NCBI GenBank assembly: GCA_035610835.1
Contig: CM069446.1
Location: 51,313,625 to 51,377,624 of the forward strand
Origin: Ophiura sarsii
Taxonomy: Eukaryota > Echinodermata > Ophiuroidea > Amphilepidida > Ophiuridae
Direction of reading: 5' to 3'
Length of the DNA: 64,000 nt
Shown: piece after piece, positions 33,297-44,535 of the stretch
Position numbering within the stretch: the stretch's first letter is position 1
Layout: each line of letters begins with the position of its first letter
Position numbers and translations under genes: made by a program
Notes under the pieces: generated by a model
The model's input: the letters and a program-made list of their open reading frames with translations, nothing else
Databases searched by the model: none
What the model was told of the DNA's origin: nothing

Positions 33297-35050
33297 TTTT
33301 GAAGTGCGCTATGGTAGTGATTTCAATTTGGTGTCGAGGTGGTTTTGGTTGGTATTTTGGTTTTCATAATATGTTGTATGCTGCCATATTTGTTATCACT
33401 CCTATGTTCATTTCTCATTACAGACATTGTGCAAATGTGCATGACAAAATTACCAACTTCGCATCTGCTGACATCAGCGACCAATAAAGTGGGATGTCTG
33501 AGGGGGGTCCTGTGTGCATGAAAGAGACCCTCAGCTCTTCACAGCAATGACCCAGACCACCAGACATACCAAAAAAGTGAGGGTAGACAATTGGTACCCT
33601 GGCAGTCTGTCCGCTAGGGGGAATCAAAGGTCATACAGGGGTCAGAAATGAGCTCGCAAATGTGGCAACAACAAAAAAATCGGTTTATGGTTGGGTATGT
33701 CAAGCCAATTTGAGAAGTCCTATTTTTATTGAAAATTTGACCCCTGTATGAGCTTAACTTGTCCTATTAGTATTATACTAGTTTTCGGATTGTAACTCAG
33801 CAACAACCTACATCTCTAAAACGAAAACAATATGCGTTATTGCTGATTAAGCGGTTGTGAATGACAACCATTGAAATGAGCTCACGTTGCACTATCACAT
33901 GGCCACAAGCAGGGCCTCTTCTGTCATATCAGGTGTTATCCTAACAAATAGTATTATCATCCCTATTATCATCCCTGTTATCATTAATCTAATACAGACA
34001 AATGACAATTGTTATTAAATGTTTAGTCAAATACCCAAGTTTGATATCGGTTGATATCAATGCCTATGTCTCAGTCTAGCACTAGACTTGTACCTTCCTA
34101 ATACTTAGCCCGAAACCAGAGGTGTGCGACTCAACTTGTTGATCTGAAGCACTTCTTTTAAGTTTAACTTTGGCGGTGCGCATATTTTTAGTGGCGCTGT
34201 GTTCGCTGTTTGTCGTCTGCTTTAATCTTAGGTATAGACTTAATTAAAGTTTTCACGGAATTGTTGGAAAAATTCCAAAATGATTGCACAGTTTCGAAAT
34301 TTATGATAGAATGAACGTGCTGGACGTTTTTTACAAGCCTGAAATATCATACTTCATGTTTTATTGTTTATTTCATGCATTTGAATTCATTTTCTCACTT
34401 TACACCATACCGTCCTTGTTTGTCTGACGGACTTGCTGCAAGTTTATAAATTTCTTGCCTATCCTATCCCAAAATTAATAGAATCCCTGCCAAAACTATG
34501 ACCAATCTGAACCTTCATATCAGAGACCCTGCACTATTCGCTGGCGAGCATGTTCATCTTGACGCAGGCAATTAATTAAGAAGTGGCCAGATCCTTTTGA
34601 AGCATTCGGGCTTCAAAATAGGTGGGCATTTTCTTTGATCTGTTGTAATAATTAGGATCTGCCAGTGAAGTGACAGCTGGTCATAAAACTGACCAATCTC
34701 TATCCAGATCAAGACTGTCACTGGTCATCCAGAATTTAGATCAACATATTGTCGAGTACCAGCCCTGTGTGTGGGAAACTTAATGTTAATTTGAGGGCCC
34801 ATGGGGGTAATCATATCTTCAGTGAGTATATACTAGTGCTGCTCCCTTTAGTCACATCTCCCTTCACTCGCAGCACAGAACTAGTTCTAGTCTTGGTCTT
34901 GTAATCCAAATATGGTTTGCGTGTATATTTCATGAATGTTTGGTTAAGTACTTGGCTATCATAGCATTATATAAGGTGTCTTCAGTATCTTTAAATGCCG
35001 ATGTAACTCAATTAAAGTTGGCATGCACAATTTGTAAATGTCTGATTAAA
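33297..35050. other. No feature recognised
   Basis: About 1.75 kb without a resolvable repeat or gene. Overlapping 60-69 codon frames at 33299-33627 lack recognisable domains. Confidence 0.4.
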
Positions 35051-35053
35051 TAC

Positions 35054-35246
35054 TCTGACAGTTGAAATTTTCACTCTACATTTCTTTTCGCAGTTTTTGC
35101 GCTAAAATCAAAATGCGCAAATGTATTAATTTTGTTTGTAGGTCTATGTAAGGAAGCTTGAAATCGTAAAAATGAAAAACAAGCAAAATTGTTCAAAATG
35201 TGCAAAGCGCAACAAACTACACGCGCAAACATTTCCACTTTTACCA
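35054..35246 (+). mobile_element. CTGTAAAAGTGG family MITE, degraded
   Basis: The interior (CGCTAAAATCAAAATGCGCA, AACAAGCAAAATTGTTCAAA) and right end TTTCCACTTTTACCATA match 11849-12058. The left end CTCTGACAGTTGAAATT is mutated. Confidence 0.7.
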
Positions 35247-35265
35247 TACCCATAAAGATAGTTAA

Positions 35266-35564
35266 AGGGGCAGTAAAAGATATGTATGGGAGTGCGCTCA
35301 TAATTTTCCTGGAATCAGGTTTTTTGCACCTACGTTATTCTTAGGCATACACTAACTACCATCAGACACCTTAATTCGACATCTATCATGAAAAAGTTCA
35401 CGATTTGGTATCTAAATTATCAGCACCACTCGCCACATAAATTCAGAATTTCTATCTTAGCGCCATCATTCAACCCTTTTCTCATAAATTATGACACCTT
35501 AGGGTTCCTAGATACTTTATCTATCGAAACAATTCATTTTTCTCAGCAATCTCTCAGTGCCCCT
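35266..35564. mobile_element. TTAA-flanked MITE, family E
   Basis: TTAA at 35262-35265 and 35565-35568. Ends AGGGGCAGTAAAAGA and TCTCTCAGTGCCCCT. Internal GGGAGTGCGCTCATAATTTT also occurs in the second copy (61808-62180). Confidence 0.8.
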
Positions 35565-35568
35565 TTAA

Positions 35569-35839
35569 GTTCTGCATGCATACAATTTGTGAATCTCTAT
35601 ATAATTTCTGGATTTCGATGCATTACCGTAGTAGAGCCTAATTAAAGTTGGCATGTACAATGTGAATGTCTGTTTAAATACTGGATATCAAAAGCAGATA
35701 ATATATTTATAGTCATGATGATCTTTAGTATCTTTTAACAGGTGATATGGCCATCAGCCTTAATGTCTACATGACCCTAACCATGCTATAAATCCAAAAA
35801 TCCAACAGAAACACAGTGCCGATGGACCTCCCTGTTAGC

Positions 35840-35870
<31 letters not shown>

Positions 35871-36750
35871 TCCCCCCAAATAGTTTAGGGTTAAATTTAG
35901 TATTTGTTATCAATGTTTTGGTGGTTTTTGGTATCTAAAAAGGGTAGGATGTAACCTGTTCATGTGGTCGTGTAAAATTGGAATGTTTTTAATCCCCTTT
36001 TTGAAATGCAAATGTTTTGTAAATCCCAGAAACATAATATACATGACAGGTAAACATACAATATAATACATACCAATAAGTTCATACTTGTTTTAGGACA
36101 ATGTTGAACAATTTCATGTTTTTCTTTTAAATTAAATAAAGAAAAAATAAGTTTAAAACATCATTGAAAGTATGTTTAATTTTTGTATATATCCAGGAGA
36201 GAACAATATTTTCATAAATGTACATGGAATACATGAATGATTATTCAACCGTGCATAAAAATCTCAAGCAAATACGGTTTTCAAATTTCTATGTGTTCAG
36301 CTGAGAGATAAGAACAAAATTAGAATGACAGACCTTTTTCTTCAGATATTACCATAGAAACCAGGGTAAAATGATTCATATGATCGTGTATCATGGTTCA
36401 CAATTTAAAGGAATACCGTTCTATTCATTAAACCATGCGTTATATGGTAGGAAAATAATTTTCAATCAATGGCGGTCAATCTGAGGATCTCTACAATGGC
36501 GGTCTGTGGACAGGTCATAAAAAGTGGGAGAAATGTGTGACTTTGCACAGTGACTTTTTAAAGATGTCTGAGAGGGTCACATATCAAAAAAAGGTTTCTG
36601 GCACCTTGACGTCTTTGTGATTTCAAGAACTTTTTGATACCCCCTCGTATAACCATTCTTTATCTTTATTTAACCATTGGGCATTTCTGTCAAGTCCGTA
36701 TACTTCATTGCCTCCCGAAAAACAGGCGCAATAATGCATTTAGTATTTGT
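35569..36750. other. No gene; contains a C39 tract
   Basis: The C run at 35841-35879 is the only marked structure. A single TTAA-AGGAATACCG end-like word at about 36407 has no partner. Confidence 0.5.
35841..35879. repeat. Homopolymer C39
   Basis: Uninterrupted run of 39 cytosines, the longest homopolymer in the window. Confidence 0.95.
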
Positions 36751-37414
36751 CAGAACTCCCTTTAAACTTCAATTCTATCAACTCCCCACTTTATAACTCA
36801 CTGACTGATGATGATGAAGGCCCATATAGATTACATTACTGTTCCATCAACAATTGTTCATCCTATTCTGTCCCTATAGGGATATGATGTTAACCGAATT
36901 TAATACACCACCTATGTATTAGTTAGAACTCCCTTTAAACTTTAATTCTATCAACTCCCCTCTTTATAACTCACTGACTGATGATGATGAAGGCCCATAT
37001 AGATTACATTAATATTCCATCAACAACTGTTCATCATATTCGGTCCCTATAGGGATATGATGTTAACCAAATTTAATACACCACTTATGTGAGTCAGAAC
37101 TCCCTTTCAAACTTTAAACTTTAATTCTATCAACTCCCCACTTTATAACTCACTGACTGATGATGATGAAGGCCCATATAGATAACATTAATGTTCCATC
37201 AACATTTGTTCATCAAGTTCTGTCCCTATAGGGATATGACGGTAACCAAATTTAATACACCACTTATGTATTTGTCAGAACTCCCCTTAAACTTCAATTC
37301 TATCAACTACCCACTTTATAACTCACTGACTGATGATGATGAAGGCCCATGTAGATTACATTAATGTTCCATCAACATTTGTTCATCCTATTCTATCCCT
37401 ATAGAGATATGGTG
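36751..37414 (+). repeat. Tandem array, about 175 bp unit, 4 copies
   Basis: Units start at about 36751, 36924, 37095 and 37276 with AGAACTCCCTTTAAACTT and share ACTGACTGATGATGATGAAG and CCCTATAGGGATATGATG. The fourth unit is cut by a family A MITE at 37419; its tail CCGAATTTAATACACCATGT resumes at 37658. Confidence 0.9.
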
Positions 37415-37418
37415 TTAA

Positions 37419-37653
37419 CAATTTCCACGCTGCATGCATCTGCAGACGACATTCCAAATTTCACAAAATGTTTCAAAAATGTCCGAATTATTGAATTGAA
37501 CACCATATTTTGAATCACCATGAGAAATGCATTAAAATAAGTGCAACAAACATGCCTAGCTAGTATTGGTTCAGTAATCCTTGAAATAGACCTAGAAAGG
37601 TTTCTGAAAAATCTCTTTTGTATTTGGTAAAACCAACAGCCGCGTGGAAAGTG
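37419..37653 (-). mobile_element. TTAA-flanked MITE, family A, inserted in the tandem array
   Basis: TTAA at 37415-37418 and 37654-37657. Ends CAATTTCCACGCTGC and GCCGCGTGGAAAGTG. The uninterrupted units read ATGATGTTAACCGAATTTAA at the same place, with one TTAA, so both the target and its 4 bp duplication are demonstrated. Confidence 0.92.
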
Positions 37654-37822
37654 TTAACCGAATTTAATACACCATGTATACACAGAGAAAATGTTTAATA
37701 TGCCGAGGGAGATTAGTTTAGTCGTGTTTATTAGTGATAGTTTGTGCCGGGGAATTTAATACATACATGAAATCATGGCCGTGTGCTATCATAGAGAATG
37801 AGCATTAGTCGAGTGCTATACA

Positions 37823-38070
37823 TGTGACGTGATCAAGCAAAATCAGTCAAAAGTCGGAAATATTGATTTTGAGATATAAACAAACAAAGCATAGAAGTTC
37901 TTTTCTTTTCTATTGTTCTGAAAACCCTTCAATAGCGAATATCTTTGGAATTAATTGTCCATTTGAGATGGGATTTTCTGCGAAATGAACCTGTTCAAAT
38001 AACCTTCTAATCAAGTAGAGAACTAAATATTAGATATTTTTGACTTCAGACTGATGTTTGCTTTATCACA
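37823..38070 (+). mobile_element. TGTGACGTGATCAAG family MITE
   Basis: Left end TGTGACGTGATCAAGCAAAA, interior GAAAACCCTTCAATAGCGAAT like 8052-8289, right end GCTTTATCACA. The flanking TA is not preserved. Confidence 0.65.
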
Positions 38071-38080
38071 TCATATAGAG

Positions 38081-38298
38081 GGTTGAGCACCAGAAGGCTG
38101 TAACTCAACTTTTGGGCAAAATGAGATTTTGGTACCAAAATAATCCATATAACCTAGATATTCAGACCCATAAAGCGATAAATCATAAACACTCTTAATT
38201 TGACTAAAACTACAGTGTATTGTAATGAGCACCAATTATTTGAAAGTTGATTATCTCAGAATAGCATTTTTTTAGTTACGGCCTTCTGACGCTCAACC
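38081..38298. mobile_element. TIR element, GGTTGAGC ends
   Basis: Ends GGTTGAGCACCAGAAGGC and GCCTTCTGACGCTCAACC pair over about 18 bases with two mismatches, and AGTTACGGCC/GGCTGTAACT extends the pairing. It fills the gap between two other elements. No second copy seen. Confidence 0.7.
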
Positions 38299-38325
38299 AT
38301 CGATATGTAGAAAAAAGCAAGTTAA

Positions 38326-38698
38326 AGGCATATTATGTGATCTTTTCCAGAGAGCGCCCTCTATTCATGATTTTTTTTAGAAAGTATATTTTCTTGCAGA
38401 TTTACATTTCTGATCATAAATCGTACATACATTCCAGGTTACAGAGCGATACGATTCCTAATTACCTCAAAATCATGGTTTTAGAGTGAATTTAGAGTGA
38501 AAAATATAAACTGTCGGGATTCCAACAGTTTATTTTCACTCTAAAACCATGATTTTGAAGTAATTAAGAATCGTATCGCCCTGTAACTTGGAATGTATGC
38601 ATGATTTATGATCAGAAATGTAAATCTGCAAGAAAATCTGCTTTCTATTTTTTTTTCGATGTTGAGGGCGTTCCCTGGAAAGATCACATAATATACCT
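38326..38698. mobile_element. TTAA-flanked long foldback, family C
   Basis: TTAA at 38322-38325 and 38699-38702. Ends AGGCATATTATGTGATCTTT and AAGATCACATAATATACCT. Arms and centre as in 22023-22395, to which it is very similar. Confidence 0.85.
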
Positions 38699-38711
38699 TT
38701 AAGTTTAATAT

Positions 38712-38915
38712 ACCGAAAAAGTGGTAATTTTAATTGTATGCGCTTTGCCGATTTTAAACCATTTTTGAATGCTTTTACATTCGCGATTTGAGGCTTCATC
38801 CCATAGACCTATATGCAAAAAGAAATTTATTCGCACATTATTATTTTCGCGGTAGCTCATTCAAGCGCGAAAGCGCAAAAATATATGTAGCTCAAAAATG
38901 TCCACTTGATACTGG
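38712..38915 (-). mobile_element. CTGTAAAAGTGG family MITE, degraded, reverse
   Basis: CCGAAAAAGTGGTAATTTTA at one side and AATGTCCACTTGATACTGG at the other, with GCGCTTTGCCGATTTTAAAC, AGACCTATATGCAAAAAG and CGCGGTAGCTCATTCAAGCG inside. Confidence 0.6.
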
Positions 38916-39259
38916 ATTGCCTGTAATTATTCAGTGAAAATAGTTTGAACTTGGTTGTGTAACAAAATGAAGATTCTTGTATCATGTGTTGTTTGTGTAA
39001 TCCACGTTACAAAATTGAGTCTGCATTCTTTATTTCAACATGTATGTACATCATACGCATATCATTATCATATGCAGGTATGTACCTGCATTATTTTTTT
39101 TTTGAATAATTGCATTTTTAGACAATTATAAATCTATGTTAAAATCGATAAAAAAACCATACATGTACATGATTTTTATTGCTTATCATGTTTCCATTAC
39201 CATAAGAAAAGAAATTTAATCAAGCAAGACCAATGAAGTAGATATAAATGCACAGTTAA

Positions 39260-39606
39260 AGGTAGGTGGTGTTCCAAATTCAAATTGCTGGCCCAAGTTT
39301 CAACTTGAAATTTTCTATTCTAGATGAAGGGTCATCCTTAAAATTGCCGTATTCCAAAGTTTGAGTTGCATAACTCCAATGGTACTTATTTTAGAAGCAC
39401 AAGGTGACATGAAATTTGCCCATTGAGTAGTACACAAACTGGCCTGGTGGTTAACCACCTTTGGCAGTAATTCACAGCATTTTGGCCTATAACGTCCAAA
39501 TGGAACCTATCTTACGCTTAAGATTTGACAGAAATAATGAGAAAATTATGGGTTTTCTTCTGATATCAAAATAAATTGATGTGAAAAGTGATCGGAACCT
39601 ACACCT
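39260..39606. mobile_element. TTAA-flanked element, family F
   Basis: TTAA at 39256-39259 and 39607-39610. Ends AGGTAGGTGGTGTTCC and GGAACCTACACCT pair with one or two gaps. Only copy seen in the window. It starts with AGG like families C, D and E. Confidence 0.65.
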
Positions 39607-39610
39607 TTAA

Positions 39611-39989
39611 AGTACAACACCTTTACTTTGAGTAGCATCAGTATTTGTGTCTAAAAATAATCCTATATTTATATTTTTTTTAATTAAATCTTATTTTAGC
39701 TATATTGTACTAAATATATCACTGTTTTCACCAACTATCACTTATTTGAACTATGAATAGAAAAGCAAAAAAATACAACCACCATTGCCAATACAGTGAA
39801 AGCAAAAAAAAAACAAGAGGAAAAACAAACCAATAAGCAGGCATTTGCCCTAAAGAAATCCGAGACCATTTTTATTTTCCGGGCCTTAAGTGATTTCTGT
39901 CTCAAGAGCGACAGAAAGGAATGAGAGAAATCGAAAGAGATGCGGGTCAAACAAGTGGTATTGTCAATTGGCTGTACCTTTTAAAGCTC
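39611..39989. other. No feature recognised
   Basis: AT-rich, nothing resolvable. Confidence 0.4.
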
Positions 39990-39993
39990 TTAA

Positions 39994-40215
39994 CACTTAT
40001 CCCCCTGAGCGCTACTTGCCTATCTGACAATGTTCATGATTGGTTAAATACGAGCTTTACTCATTTGAATAACCAATCAAAATACTGCTTCTAAAATACT
40101 CCACTCTCTCTACCACCGATACAATTATTCTAACAATGTCTCTGATTGGTGCAACAAATGGTGTATCCATCGTTTTGACCAATAAGGTAATCGGGTACAT
40201 ATAGTTCTCAAAGGG
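39994..40215 (+). mobile_element. TTAA-flanked MITE, family B
   Basis: TTAA at 39990-39993 and 40216-40219. The interior follows 644-850 in order (CATTTGAATAACCAATCAAA, ACAATTATTCTAACAATGTC, GATTGGTGCAACAAATGGTG). The right end is TTCTCAAAGGG; the left end is CACTTATCCCCCTGAGCGC, extended by a few bases. Confidence 0.8.
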
Positions 40216-40219
40216 TTAA

Positions 40220-40600
40220 CATTCTAGCCGAGAGGATTGATTTCTTAACCTCTGTCGACAGCTCAGAGATATACAAGCCGAACACTTTCACGGGCGATCT
40301 AGCATAATTGTTCACGGGCCGGTGTTGTATGTCCTGACTGCAGATGGATGGACAATGATGAATTGATTTCTATAACTGATCTTTCAACATCAAATGTCCT
40401 TCCGTCCTTCCTTGTCCAGAGTGTAGTTTTGTGTGAATGAGTGTCCCATTAACAATTATAAAATGTGTGATATACTTTTTAGATAGGTAAAGAGAACAAT
40501 TTAATTGCAAACTTAACAAAATAATATTGAGAATCAGCAGAGTAGGAAAACTAAGCATGCAAAATTAAACTATTTTATTACACAAGTTTTGGTCTTGGAC
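40220..40600. other. No feature recognised
   Basis: AT-rich, nothing resolvable. Confidence 0.4.
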
Positions 40601-40810
40601 CATTTGCTATCTTCAGTAGATAGCTATGCTATCTTCAGTAGATAGCTATGCTATCTTAAGTAGATAGCATTGTAGATAGCAAAGCTATACTTCGGTAAAA
40701 ATCAATTTTGTCTTCATTTAAAAGCCATGCTATCTTCATTTAAAAGCAATACCATCTTTAGTAGATAGCAATGCTAATCTTAGTAGATAGCATTGTAGAT
40801 ATCAGGTGTC
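40601..40810 (+). repeat. GATAGC hairpin repeat cluster
   Basis: Repeated GCTATCTTCAGTAGATAGC (19 bases, 7 bp stem GCTATCT/AGATAGC, 5-base loop) and variants such as GCTATCTTAAGTAGATAGC and CATCTTTAGTAGATAGC. Confidence 0.8.
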
Positions 40811-40955
40811 GTTTGGCTATGGCTAGAACTGCAACGACACAGCTCTCCACAATCTGGGCTGATAGAGTCATTAAACCAGATCAACCAAGGTCAAGCCACT
40901 CATTTTTCCTATATCAACCTATGGATGTCGACACGTAACAACTGCAAGCCCCAAC

Positions 40956-41300
40956 ACGATCAATGCATTTGAAATGTGGTGCTGGCGAAGGATGCTAAGG
41001 GTCAACTGGGCCATGAAGAGAACCAATGCAAGTGCGCTTGAGTTGATCAACTTCAAAAACTCCCTCACCCTTTGGTCATATTGCCAGATGCCAAGAAAAC
41101 TGCTTGAAGAAGTTTATAATGCAGGGCAAGATAGAGGGAGCACCATAGACCAGGCCGACCGAGATCAAGATGGTTTGACAAAATAAAATCCCTGGTTTGG
41201 CAACCTACGTCTATCAACTGGCTGCAGACCGACGGAAATGGTGTGTCATCACTAAACTCACGAGCTGTTTAGTCATGACGGACACATACCAACTAACCGA
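40956..41300 (+). pseudogene. LINE reverse-transcriptase C-terminal fragment, frameshifted
   Basis: From 40956 the frame reads TINAFEMWCWRRMLRVNW, then KRTNASALELIN: the C-terminal region of non-LTR retrotransposon polyproteins of the kind with WC(Y/W)RRML..W....TN. A second frame gives GRPRSRWFDKIKSL at about 41153-41195, and a third gives QLAADRRKWCVI at about 41215-41252. These are the canonical final motifs (GRPR.RW.D.I; A.DR..W) of that family. Three frames are needed, so at least two frameshifts have accumulated and it is a dead fragment. The 5' part and a 3' tail are absent. Confidence 0.75.
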
Positions 41301-41329
41301 ACTAACCAACCAATTGTAGATAAAGTTAT

Positions 41330-41480
41330 CTTCAGTGGAAATCAACGCTATCTTCAGTAGATAGTAATTTGTAGACAGCAATGCTACCTTTAGTTGGTAG
41401 AAATACTAACTTCTGTATACAGGAATAATGCATCTTTAATTGATATTGTAGATAACAATTTTACCTTCAGCAGTTAGCAA
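41330..41480 (+). repeat. GATAGC hairpin repeats, degenerate
   Basis: Variants of GCTATCTTCAGTAGATAG resume immediately after the LINE fragment, which suggests that the LINE inserted into an older hairpin-repeat tract spanning 40601-41480. Confidence 0.65.
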
Positions 41481-41739
41481 TGTTTATTTAACAACCCTGT
41501 TCTGCAGGCTCAGCCAACTCATTCAATAGTTGAAAACCTTTGAAAGTTTTTCAAATTGTTTTTTTATAAATGTTTCAATTATTTGAAACTTTTAGAAAAT
41601 AATTGAAAATATGGAAACTATTCAAAATATTCAAGAAAATATCTAAACATTCAATTACCATTCTGTCATTTTGACAAAATACCATATTCAGTCATGAACC
41701 CTACAAATAAGGCATTCATTATTTCACTCTATATAATAG

Positions 41740-43040
41740 ATGAATGCTTGCCTGACATGACAGCGTTTTATTTATAACATTTTGTAATAACGAATACATA
41801 TGTATGTGTTGACACGGCATATAGAGTGACACAGCCCCAGGGCATATTATTTACCAAACAGGAAGTTTGTACTATAGTGTTTATACAAAGTACATCATCT
41901 TGAGTTTCACATTAACCTGAGGTGGTTGGTGGCTTGGTGTGGTGGTCCACGGAGAGACACAATCTGTGTTTTGGCCAACACCTTGACTTGCCTTGAGTTG
42001 ATTGCAGATGCACTTGGTGTGTTGAACTAATGTACTTATCAATATTGCAACCACTACGTCCCGGCCCAAATCCTCCGCTAGTCTGGGTCCCGTGGGGCCT
42101 GGGTTGCAATTGATAAGTGCATAAAAGTCATCAATGCTTCCAAATTCCTGTTTCAGACTAGTCCTCCTTGTAAGGCTACTAAAACAAGCCTATCCAGGGA
42201 AATACAAGATAGAATATAAAAACACTGAGTCAGCCATCCTAGCTGACCTAAAACTCCAAGGGCGGTTCTTGGGTTGATAGCGGTTCTCGGATTGGGAGCA
42301 GTTTTTCTAGGCGTAGATAGAGAAGTCCTAAGGTAGGACTAGTGGCAGACTTGGTGTGATAGCAGATTATAGCCAACACATTGATAACCTAACAACTCAA
42401 GATGTTGAGCCCGTGTGAACAGGTCTTCAGCAGAATGAAGGATACATATAAACGAATGCTTTATTTTTCGACACACGCAATTATATATAATAATGAGTAC
42501 AAATAAATGTGTTGACACAGCATAGAGTGACACACCCTGAGGACATATATATTTGTCAGACAGTAAGTTAATAGTTGTGTTCACACAAAGTTCACCACCT
42601 TGAGTTTTACATTAACTTGAGGTTGTGGCTTGATGTGATAAGTTATCGAGACACAATCTGCATCTTGGCCTTGAGTTGATTGCTTATTGAAGTCATTTTT
42701 CTCCTAATTGGTCTTATAAGACATCCTTTTGTCTAATTGTAGTGATAGCAGATAATGGCCAACACATCAATAACTCAAGATGTGGAGCCTTAGTGTGAAC
42801 ATCGGGTCTACAATGGCAGATACGTACAATTGTTTTATTTTTCGACATGCGCAGCAACTTATAGTTATACTGGGGTGGGGGAATGAATAGCCTGCAACTG
42901 TTTGTGTTGACACAGCATAGAGTGACACACACCAAGGGCTTATCTTTGTCAGACAGGAAGTTAATAGTAGTGTTCACACAAAGTTCATGAACTTCAGTTT
43001 TTCATTAACTTGAGGTGGTGGTTTGGTGCGATGAACTGTG
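41740..43040 (+). repeat. Large tandem repeat, about 385 bp unit, 3 copies
   Basis: Three diverged copies, aligned on TGTTGACAC(A/G)GCAT at 41807, 42509 and 42904. The best pair begins GTGATAGCAGAT at 42357 and 42741 (384 bp apart). Shared words include CAAAGTTCA, TTGAGTTTTACATTAACTTG and ACACAATCTG. The first interval is longer partly because of the palindromic element at 42031-42121. Short mirrored frames (MNTTINLLSD / MNTTINFLSD on the minus strand) come from the repetition. Confidence 0.8.
42031..42121. mobile_element. 91 bp palindromic element, TGCACTTATCAATTG ends
   Basis: Left TGTACTTATCAATATTGCAA, right TTGCAATTGATAAGTGCA, GC-rich centre. It has the same end as the repeats at 393 and 12078 and so is a minimal, both-ended member. 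Confidence 0.75.
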
Positions 43041-43139
43041 GCATGCACTCACATTGTTTCAGCCTGAGTTTGCCCTTAATCTAACACCAAGTCATCTTCT
43101 ATAGAATTGTATGTTGTTTTTCTGTGCAGACACAAAGCA

Positions 43140-43221
43140 ATGATATCTACAGTAGATAGCAGTAGATAGCAATGCTATCTTCAGTAGATAGCAATGATAT
43201 CTTCAGTAGATAGCAATGCTA
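43140..43221 (+). repeat. GATAGC hairpin repeat, left part
   Basis: Copies of GCTATCTTCAGTAGATAGCA, interrupted at a TA by the 1 kb element at 43222. Confidence 0.85.
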
Positions 43222-44231
43222 CACAGTAAAAAAAAAAGTGAACAACATGTTTAAAAAATTGAACAACTGCTGTTTGACGGGTGAGCTGAGCAACTTGTTG
43301 CTCAAAATATTAAACATCTGAGGTTGTTTAAAGTTTTAAACACCTAGTTGTTTAACTTTTTAAACAACATGTTTAAAATCAGATTTTACACATTGGTGTT
43401 GTTTAAAAATTGTTGTTCAATTTTCAAGGGTTGTTTAAAGAAAGTTGTTCAATCCTCATGGGTTGTTCAAAGAAAGTTGTTCAATCATCTTGGGTTGTTC
43501 AAAGAAAGTTGTTCAATCATCTTGGGTTGTTCAAAGAAAGTTGTTCAATCATCTTGGGTTGTTCAAAGAAAGTTGTTCAATCCTCATGGATGAAATTGGC
43601 CTGTTTAAATAACCAGGGTTGTTTAATGGTGGTTGTTTAAAACTGCAGGGTTGTTTAAATGATGGTTGTTAAAAAAACAGGGATCTTTACTGGTAGTTGT
43701 TTAAAATTCCAGCACGATTTGAAGACTTGAATTTCTTGTGTTGAAGTACACAGACAGAACGGCAGAACTGTCGAATTCGGATGCCTTCTGTCTGTGGAGC
43801 AAAATCGTGAAATTAAAATTATATTTTTGCAAAAAATATCCATCTTCGCCGTCTATCATCAAACTATATCGGTTCTTTGGTCATCATATTTCATTATTTT
43901 CTTGATTGTATTTCCCCATCTTGTCAGCAAAATCTTTAAAATTATGATTTAAAATCGAAATTTGTTTACCGAACGAAATACGGCGGCCATTAATTTGCAG
44001 CATATCGCAAACGAATCATTGTGACACGTGACTTGTGACGTCACAAGTAAACAACGTTGTTCAAGATCACTTTGTATTGATGTGAACGGCGTTCTTTATA
44101 CTGTAAACAACACCTGTTTAAAAAAATGTTGTCTTCTTTAAACAACGATGTATAACTTTTACACATCTGTTGTTTGAAAAAGTGTACAACCGAAATTGAA
44201 CAGCGATATTTTGTACATCGTTTTCTCTGTG
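43222..44231 (+). mobile_element. TA-flanked 1,010 bp element, CACAG ends, inside GATAGC repeats
   Basis: TA at 43220-43221 and 44232-44233. Ends CACAGTAAAAAAA and CGTTTTCTCTGTG. On both sides lie GATAGC repeats, and joining the flanks restores GCAATGC-TATCTTCAG, with one TA. The body is full of GTTGTTTAAA/GTTGTTCAA words and holds a 32 bp tandem array (43425-43585). No transposase frame. Confidence 0.85.
43425..43585 (+). repeat. 32 bp tandem array, about 5 copies
   Basis: The unit is about AAAGTTGTTCAATCATCTTG plus GGTTGTTCAAAG. Because 32 is not a multiple of three, successive units are read in different frames, yet two overlapping frames remain open (43348-43593, 43410-43640) and repeat in a 32-residue cycle. 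Confidence 0.9.
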
Positions 44232-44233
44232 TA

Positions 44234-44341
44234 TCTTCAGTAGATAGCAATGCTATATTCAGTAGATAGCAATGCTATATTCAGTAGATAGCAATTATAT
44301 ATTTAGTAGATAGCAAAGCTATCTTCAGTATAGATAACAAT
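44234..44341 (+). repeat. GATAGC hairpin repeat, middle part
   Basis: Copies of TCTTCAGTAGATAGCAATGC and ATATTCAGTAGATAGCAATG between two insertions. Confidence 0.85.
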
Positions 44342-44527
44342 CAGGCCTTGAATTAATCGAAGGCATTGAATTCGATGCCCCACCTAGTAGCCTTGATGCC
44401 CTCAATTTCTGGCTGTTTTTACTCCATTCAAAAGTACATAATGGCCTTGGATAAAGTTGGTGGCATTGGTGCCCCTTTCAAATTGCCTTAAATTGCCTGC
44501 CCTTTTCATTTCTTATTTCAAGGCCTG
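44342..44527. mobile_element. hAT-like MITE, 186 bp, perfect 8 bp TSD
   Basis: Ends CAGGCCTTGAA and TTCAAGGCCTG, perfectly inverted. The TSD ATAACAAT is exact at 44334-44341 and 44528-44535. Inserted within the GATAGC repeat tract. No coding capacity. Confidence 0.88.
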
Positions 44528-44535
44528 ATAACAAT

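Noticed and set aside
42339..42977. Two minus-strand ORFs MNTTIN(L/F)LSDK as a duplicated small gene
   Set aside because: They fall at equivalent positions in a 385 bp tandem repeat, diverge quickly after 10 residues and have no domain.
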